The notes beneath the pieces were generated by a model. That model was not told the DNA's origin and did no database searches. It saw only the letters and a program-made list of their open reading frames with translations. Shown here one piece after another: positions 58,481-64,000 of a stretch of DNA of 64,000 nt; position 1 is the stretch's first letter, and every line of letters begins with the position of its first letter. Location: the NCBI GenBank assembly GCA_029378245.1, contig JARKIF010000027.1, positions 496,001-560,000 on the forward strand, in the 5' to 3' direction. This stretch comes from Roridomyces roridus (Eukaryota; Basidiomycota; Agaricomycetes; Agaricales; Mycenaceae). The position numbers and the translations under genes are program-made.

Positions 58481-60631
58481 TCGCGTTACTTGCTCTTGGA
58501 GTTATCTACGCGGCCCAATTCACGGAGCGCGTAGAAGGATTGGAGGGGATAGAATGCGATTTGGAGGAAATAGCCGATTCAAAGTGCCGCGAGACGCTCG
58601 TGCAGGAGGAAAGCCTTGTAGACGATAGAAGCTGGGAGGAGAAGGTCGCCTGCTCAGACGCTCAGCGTCGATGAGGCTGAGACCAGTACACGGCCTACGG
58701 CTAGCGGCACTATCATGCAGCTGGCACTCCCTTCCCATGGGATTGTTGTCTCACAGTTCGGAGAAGGAGTTTGCGTTGCGTGGGGAGAACGCGGTGGTGG
58801 TCGAAGACACAGACCGCATCGAGCCGTCACCGCCACGCCGCCACCCTTTCTCTCCGAGTCCAAATCAGAGTCTGAATCCTCGACCCATCCTCAACGCCTC
58901 GGTGAGTGAACGAATACCTGTGGGCCCTGACATTCGTCACCAACACTCTCTCTCACTCAAGCCGGTTATCTAGCCACCAGTGACCGCTGCGACTTTCTCG
59001 GACTACTAATCTCCCCATCGACGAACTCCAGCCATGCCAGGGCTCACATCCTCTGTGACACACCCGAGGCCTTCCTGACGAATGCCTGGACCGACAATCC
59101 CTAACGACCCTCCGGAATTTCACTCGCACCCATCCTGAGCTACCACCCCGTTGCCGTGCGCGTCCATGCTTTCTGCAAGCTTGCACCTGTCGACGCCGAC
59201 GCATCGCTAGAGTGTGGCTCCCCGACTCTTCTCCGAAGGCCATGACCCACACCCCATCCCCACCGCCCGGGCTCGTCAACCTTTTCGGTAACTACATCCA
59301 GTTGGACTAGATGCATTCGATTGAATCGTCGCCTCGTCAAATCAGCTCATCATGCTACCACCGAGATGCTCACACCACTCGCCCTGCGGCACAATCTTTT
59401 CCGACAGACGTGGAGGTCGAACGCACGGAGGCTGAATGGATCGACGACCTGGAGGCCTCGAGATGGCGAGACTCATCTGAGCGGTTTCGGCTGGCTTAAT
59501 CCTGCGCTTGGTGGCGGCGTGCTCTCCGGGGATCGGGACCAAAGAGCCGCTCGAGTAACCTTCGTCCACGCGCCAGGTGTCCCCACCCTTGTACCTTGGT
59601 CTCTGCGCCTCGTGTATTCGCGTATCCCCGCCCGTGTGGATCCCCACTCGCTCTCGTGCATGCCAACGTCCTCTCCCTCCGCTCGCTCGCCCGACTCTCC
59701 TTGCGCCACTCAGACTATCGCCTGACCACGTCACCTCATCATCACGCAAGACCAAGGCCCACTGAGCCTCCGCCTCGGCACCAAGGGCCCGCAGCCCGGC
59801 CGCACACTGGGCGCGCTTATCGCGAGTAACGGGAATCACAGCTGCACCCGTTACAGCACACTCGCACGACTCTGACGATGAGGAGGAGCCTGTAGCCTCA
59901 GAGGTCTGAGTCTATACACGCTCCCACCGCCACCGCCGCCAACGCCTCGACCGCCGGGGACTATGATCCAAGTGCCTGTTGACGGGGAGTGTGGCGGCGT
60001 CGGCGAGCAAGTGCCGCTACCACAGATCGGGATAAGCAATGGGTGGATGAGAACTGGGGGAACGCCAGAAGAGGGGAGGAGAGGGAAGAAGGCGGGGCAT
60101 TATGTGCGTTCCTCCTCCGTCGTCCCTTGGGGGTTTAGCTTATAGGTTCTACAGAGACAACCTGAAGCTTGCGCGTGCACTGATGACATTTGGCGGTCCA
60201 TCCTACCAGCTTCAGATACCGGCGATGAAGCGGGTTCAACTCAATTGCCCCTGTTGTCCTCGTTTCCTTCGTGGACGGCGCTGGGAGACGAGTAGCCATC
60301 ATATTGCTTATGTACTATGTGTGTGCATTATCTTTTTTACATGACGTCCGAAGTCGTTGCGCCAGAAGCAGCAAAACACTGTGGGGGCTTGTGCTCATTG
60401 ACACAGCAATATGTAGTTATTCTGTAACAACCATGTAACGGTGTCGTTTTGGTGGAAGAATCTTATGAGAATATTTGTACACATTTGTCCTCTGAGAAGG
60501 CTTGTACCTGTTTGTCCTTGCACGCTGGCGCTTTGCTTCCTACCACCAAGTCTCCCAGTGATCAGCTTGCTGTGAGTCGCTCTGTTAGCTAGCCCACTTG
60601 ATTCATCCCTGATCTGCCCCTTAGCTGCACA
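58481..60631. other. Remnant of an X-R intergenic block, then 1.8 kb without a gene
   Basis: The first 300 bp correspond to the X-R divergent promoter. Beyond about 58850 only low-complexity, C- and T-rich frames are found (59311-59839), with no domain that I recognise. Base composition changes at about 60350 from C-rich to AT-rich as the NLR-like gene is approached. Confidence 0.4.
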
Positions 60632-63600
60632 ATGTCCCACACCGAACGAGTTGAAAAAGGCGGGCATGTGATTATCAATGGTATTGGTGCGTGAAATCTC
60701 AGAGTGGATCCTGAATAAATCATGATCTGTGGCTACAGGCGGCCCAGGAGGTAGTGGTGGAGCAGGTGATGAAACAGGGGGTACTGGTGGTCCTGGAGGG
60801 AGTGCCATCGTCAATGTGTAAGCTTTTTGACAAACCTGCTGTCAAGTTAATTCATTGTTGTATGTCAGTATCCAAGGGTTGATCACATTTTCTGCTGACA
60901 TGGATTTTGCAACTCATCTTGGTGTAGATCAAATGATTTGTTCGAGTGGCTGGGAAAACCTCCGAACACACAGGACAGACAGCGTGAGCTCCAGGGGCTT
61001 CGCTATGAAGATACTGGAGCCTGGTTCCTGGAGCATGATCAGTTCACAAGTTGGAGAAAGACACCTGGCACCTTGTGGATTCAGGGGATCTGTATGTTGG
61101 CTTGATTTTAGTGGACTTCATATCTAATTGATTTCAGCTGGAACAGGGAAAAGTGTACTGAGGTACTTCATCACTTTACTTTCATTTCACTCAGACGTTA
61201 GCTCTACTGACATGAATAGTTCAACAGTTATTCAAGAACTTGTTCAAGATACTGGCAACATAGTCTCGTATTTCTTTTTCGATTTCAGGAATGACAGACA
61301 GAGCATGGATATCATGTTGAGCTCTATTGTCTGGCAGCTCTCTGAGAAGTCAGGGCCACAACATGATTCTCTCTCAAATCTTCATAAAAGGCTGGGCAAA
61401 GGAGCCATACAGCCACAGGTTGCTCATCTCGAACAACTCCTTGAATGCTTGATCGGGGAACTGGGACAGACATACATTGTTTTGGATGGACTGGATGAAT
61501 GCCGCAAGAATGATTGGACAGGCCTTGTTGGATTTGTCAACGGACTTTGTGGTGCATCTGCAAAAGGGCTGCATTTGCTGTTCACAAGTCAACCTGTCCA
61601 TGAATTCCAAACAGGGTTCAAATATCTGCCTTCGATACAGTTGCATACATCCATCTTGGATGAGGACATAAACTCTTTTGTCAACAGCAAAATTTTGGGA
61701 ATGTCTGAAGATATTGAACATGCCACCAAGGTCACTGAGAAAATTGTGAAACAGAGCAATGGAATGTACGTCAGACTTTTGTTATATTTTGGCTTAAACT
61801 AAAAGGTATTCACAGGTTCCGCATGGCAGATTGCTTGATCAGGGAATTAGGTCATTGCCCTTGGGAGGATGAATGGGATGAGGTCCTTGCAGTTCTGCCA
61901 GCTGATCTCTTCAGCATCTACAGCCGTTTCCTTAATCGTGCAAAGGCAGAACCCAAGCTGTCATCTTTCATTCAGGCAATACTACGGTGGCTGGTATTTT
62001 CAGCAAGAGAACTGGCTCCAGAAGAGCTTGCAGATGCTATTGCTTTTCGCTTAGACCTGCCAAATTTTGACTTCTCCAAGCTGGATGCATCAATCTACTA
62101 CCCTGGCAGGCGCCGGGGAAATTCTGGGATATTCAAGCTGCTTGATGGCCTCATTGTAATAAACCCTAAAACAGTTAGTTTTGCACACTCCTCAGTACGG
62201 GACTATGCCCTTTCCACCAAGTTTGCTCAAGAGCATGGATGCACTTTTGATCTCAGTCACAACATCTCACAAAATTTCATTGCACAGACTTGTTTGAGAT
62301 ATCTTTTTCTGTTTTCTCAGGATGATCATGTAAGGACAGACACTGCATTCCGCGACCGTGTAGGCAAAGCTATTTCTAGCATTACTGACATGTGCCGACC
62401 CCATTAGGCACATCAATTTTGGCTGTGCCTAAGCAAGAAAATCAGAACTGTGCCTGGCTTAGCCGACTCTGTGCCTACGATGTGCCTACATTGCCCGCCA
62501 TTTTCGCTCTCCCCGTTGACTACCACGCATTCACACGCCCTGGGGCGGAAAATCGTGTCGGCTGTTGGTTGCCATGATGACCCAGAGGTGAGATTCCGAA
62601 ATAAATGGCTTGAATCGCGCCGGTGTTGCCGGTGGGCCTTAAATCCGCTGGCAGCGCCAAAATTGACAGCTGTGAGAGTTTGCTTGCTGTAAACCGAATC
62701 TAACCGGACCTTTGATGTATTCGAGGGCTCGGGGGACCTCCAGAACAAGTTCCCGACCTCGTTGAGCCCCCTCAGAGGTCAGATTAACATGAAAAATAAA
62801 CAAGTTTGCCTAACTGAGCCTATCCCCATAGGCACAGTCTGTGCCTACACCCCGGCGGAATGCAGTGAGAGGAGACCCTGAAGGACTGCTATCCACTTGG
62901 ATTCTATGCAGCAACAAAATGGTTTCATCACTTTCAGGACTGCAATGATACAGCCCAGGGGCAGCTACTCCAAACAGCAATGCATCTGCTAGATGATGGG
63001 AGTACCCAGTACATAGCATTGTGCCAGTTGCGGGACGAGTCAGGTTTGCCAGCTATCTGTATGTGTGCAGAAATGGGTTTTCAAGGAGGGGTGCTGTCTT
63101 TGCTCCATACTGGGAAGGTAGAAGTGAATGCCGCTAATGAGTATGGCTCAACTGGACTGCACTATGCCTTCAAGAATGGCCACCTTGATATTGCAAAGCT
63201 GCTGATAGAACATGGGGCCTCAGTCAATGCTGCCGAGGAAGATGGCGGGACTCCGCTGCACTATGCCTCCTCGAATGGCCACCTTGATATTGCAAAGCTG
63301 CTGATAGATTATGGAGCCTCAGCCGGTGCTGCTGAGGAGGATGGCCAGACTCCCCTGCACTATGCCTCCTCAAATGGCAACCTTGATATTGTAAAGCTGC
63401 TGATTGAACATGGGGCCTCTGTCAATGCTGCCAGGACGGACGGCAGGACTCCGCTGCACCTGGCCTCCTGGAATGGCCACCTTGATATCACAAAGCTGCT
63501 GATAGATTATGGGGTCTCTGTTGATGCTGCCGCGAAGGATGGCCAGACTGGGCTGCACTATGCCTCCTCAAATGGCAACCTTGATATTATAAAGCTGCTG

Positions 63601-63903
63601 ATAGAACATGGGGCCTCTGTCAATGCTGCTAGGATGAAGGGCGGGACTCCGCTGCACCAGACCTCCTGGGTTGGCCACCTTGATATTGCAAAGCTGCTGA
63701 TAGATTATGGTGCCTCAGTCACTGCTGCCACGGAAGATGGCGGGACTCCGCTGCACTATGCCTCCTCAAATGGCCACCTTGATATTGTAAAGCTGCTGAT
63801 AGATTATGGGGCCTCTGTCAATGCTGCTGAGACTGAGGACGGCCATGCACCATCCCTCCTCGAATATGGCCCCTCCGTAATCCAACCTGCGGCACTCTCG
63901 TGA
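60632..63903 (+). CDS. NLR-like protein: Gly-rich N-terminus, NACHT NTPase, ankyrin repeats
   Basis: 814 aa from seven exons: 60632-60686, 60739-60817, 60928-61091, 61138-61162, 61220-61765, 61816-62359, 62872-63903; phases close. Residues 14-45 are glycine-rich (IGGPGGSGGAG, GGTGGPGG). The NACHT part has EWLGKPPN, TLWIQGISGTGKS (P-loop at about 100-105), SYFFFDF, YIVLDGLDEC, LFTSQP and AHSSVRDYAL. The winged-helix-like region follows. From residue about 555 there are seven full 33-aa ankyrin repeats, TPLHYASSNGHLDIAKLLI-type, nearly identical to each other. The open frame ends at TGA 63901-63903. Codon use is richer in A/T than the housekeeping genes. Fungal NLRs of this design take part in non-self recognition and cell death; here that is inference. 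Intron 6 (512 nt) holds an inverted-repeat element. Confidence 0.85.
62403..62848. mobile_element. 446-bp MITE-like element in an NLR intron
   Basis: Bounded by ATTAGGCACA at the left and TGTGCCTAC at the right, with further TGTGCCTA/TAGGCACA copies just inside each end. ACCCC occurs at 62398-62402 and 62849-62853 as a target duplication. Excision of element plus one ACCCC would leave a 61-nt intron with donor GTAGGC, branch-like TTACTGAC and acceptor GAGAG. No transposase. Confidence 0.65.
63124..63825 (+). repeat. 99-bp tandem array encoding ankyrin repeats
   Basis: Seven units of 99 bp with a shared core (CTTGATATTGCAAAGCTGCTG). Units alternate between two types, IEHGASVNAA and IDYGASV, suggesting that the array grew by duplication of a two-repeat block. 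Confidence 0.85.
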
Positions 63904-64000
63904 TCTACCCCTTCCCCTCTCATTCTCCTTGTTCTCAGGCTTTGAGTGAACAGTAGTTATTGTGTGTACTACATTGATAAACGGAACCCTTGTAATGAAT

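Noticed and set aside
60228..60242. GGGTTCAACTC, tRNA T-loop-like
   Set aside because: No matching acceptor stem, D-arm or anticodon arm could be folded upstream.
63124..63825. Regular 99-bp repeats considered as CRISPR-like or satellite array
   Set aside because: The units have no spacers and are in frame as 33-residue ankyrin repeats inside an intact CDS.

Overview
The window is eukaryotic and looks like a basidiomycete fungus, most likely an Agaricomycete; a Rhizoctonia/Ceratobasidium-like genome is my best guess, from gene-family content only. Reasons: compact genes cut by many 44-60 nt GT-AG introns with CTRAY branch sites, a spliceosomal U6 RNA, a Zn2Cys6 regulator, and modular NLR-like and HeLo-like proteins of the kind expanded in Agaricomycetes. 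I rebuilt exon chains by hand and kept a model only when phase and protein motifs agreed; coordinates may be off by a base or two at some splice sites.

Layout. 1-706: 3' end of the mitochondrial PGP synthase gene. 1.3-15.4 kb: an accessory region with ribosomal protein gene RPL4 (4994-6368) embedded in it. 15.5-41.5 kb: mostly housekeeping and metabolic genes (O-fucosyltransferase-like protein, Zn2Cys6 regulator, FAD monooxygenase, aminotransferase, a 51-aa Cys-rich protein, CaMKK-type kinase, coiled-coil tail-anchored protein, SDR-like protein, U6 snRNA, ABCG transporter). 42.6-53.6 kb: a second accessory region. 54.4-57.0 kb: an EthD-type gene and MsrA. 57.5-63.9 kb: repeat remnants and a NACHT-ankyrin NLR-like gene.

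The accessory regions are built from two co-duplicated families. Family X (my label; five loci X1-X5) encodes a conserved N-terminal module: a short GSxFTNVxGD-type motif, a domain with FFFNIYLP, a domain with ANGARGR.LTNGSLYLVTG, and a PSQVINDYxL/THDDDW segment. The C-terminal end changes from copy to copy: HeLo-like domain plus ankyrin repeats in X2, a degenerate protein kinase (pseudokinase) in X4, a short Ser-rich tail in X3, a different short tail in frameshifted X1, and in X5 only the first two exons, abutting an F-box pseudogene. Family R (R-A to R-F) is a decayed multi-exon repeat with a TATA-like box. Four of the R copies stand head-to-head with an X copy about 640-680 bp away, with a conserved CCAAT-type site in front of X, so the divergent X-R pair was duplicated as a unit.

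Together with the 814-aa NACHT-ankyrin gene at the right edge, which begins with a glycine-rich exon, this looks like an undescribed set of modular, NLR-associated self/non-self recognition or regulated cell-death proteins: constant sensor module, exchangeable effector end. Two of these immune-like genes (X1 and the NACHT gene) each carry a terminal-inverted-repeat element inserted cleanly inside an intron with a 5-bp target duplication. The function is inference; the architectures are read from the sequence.
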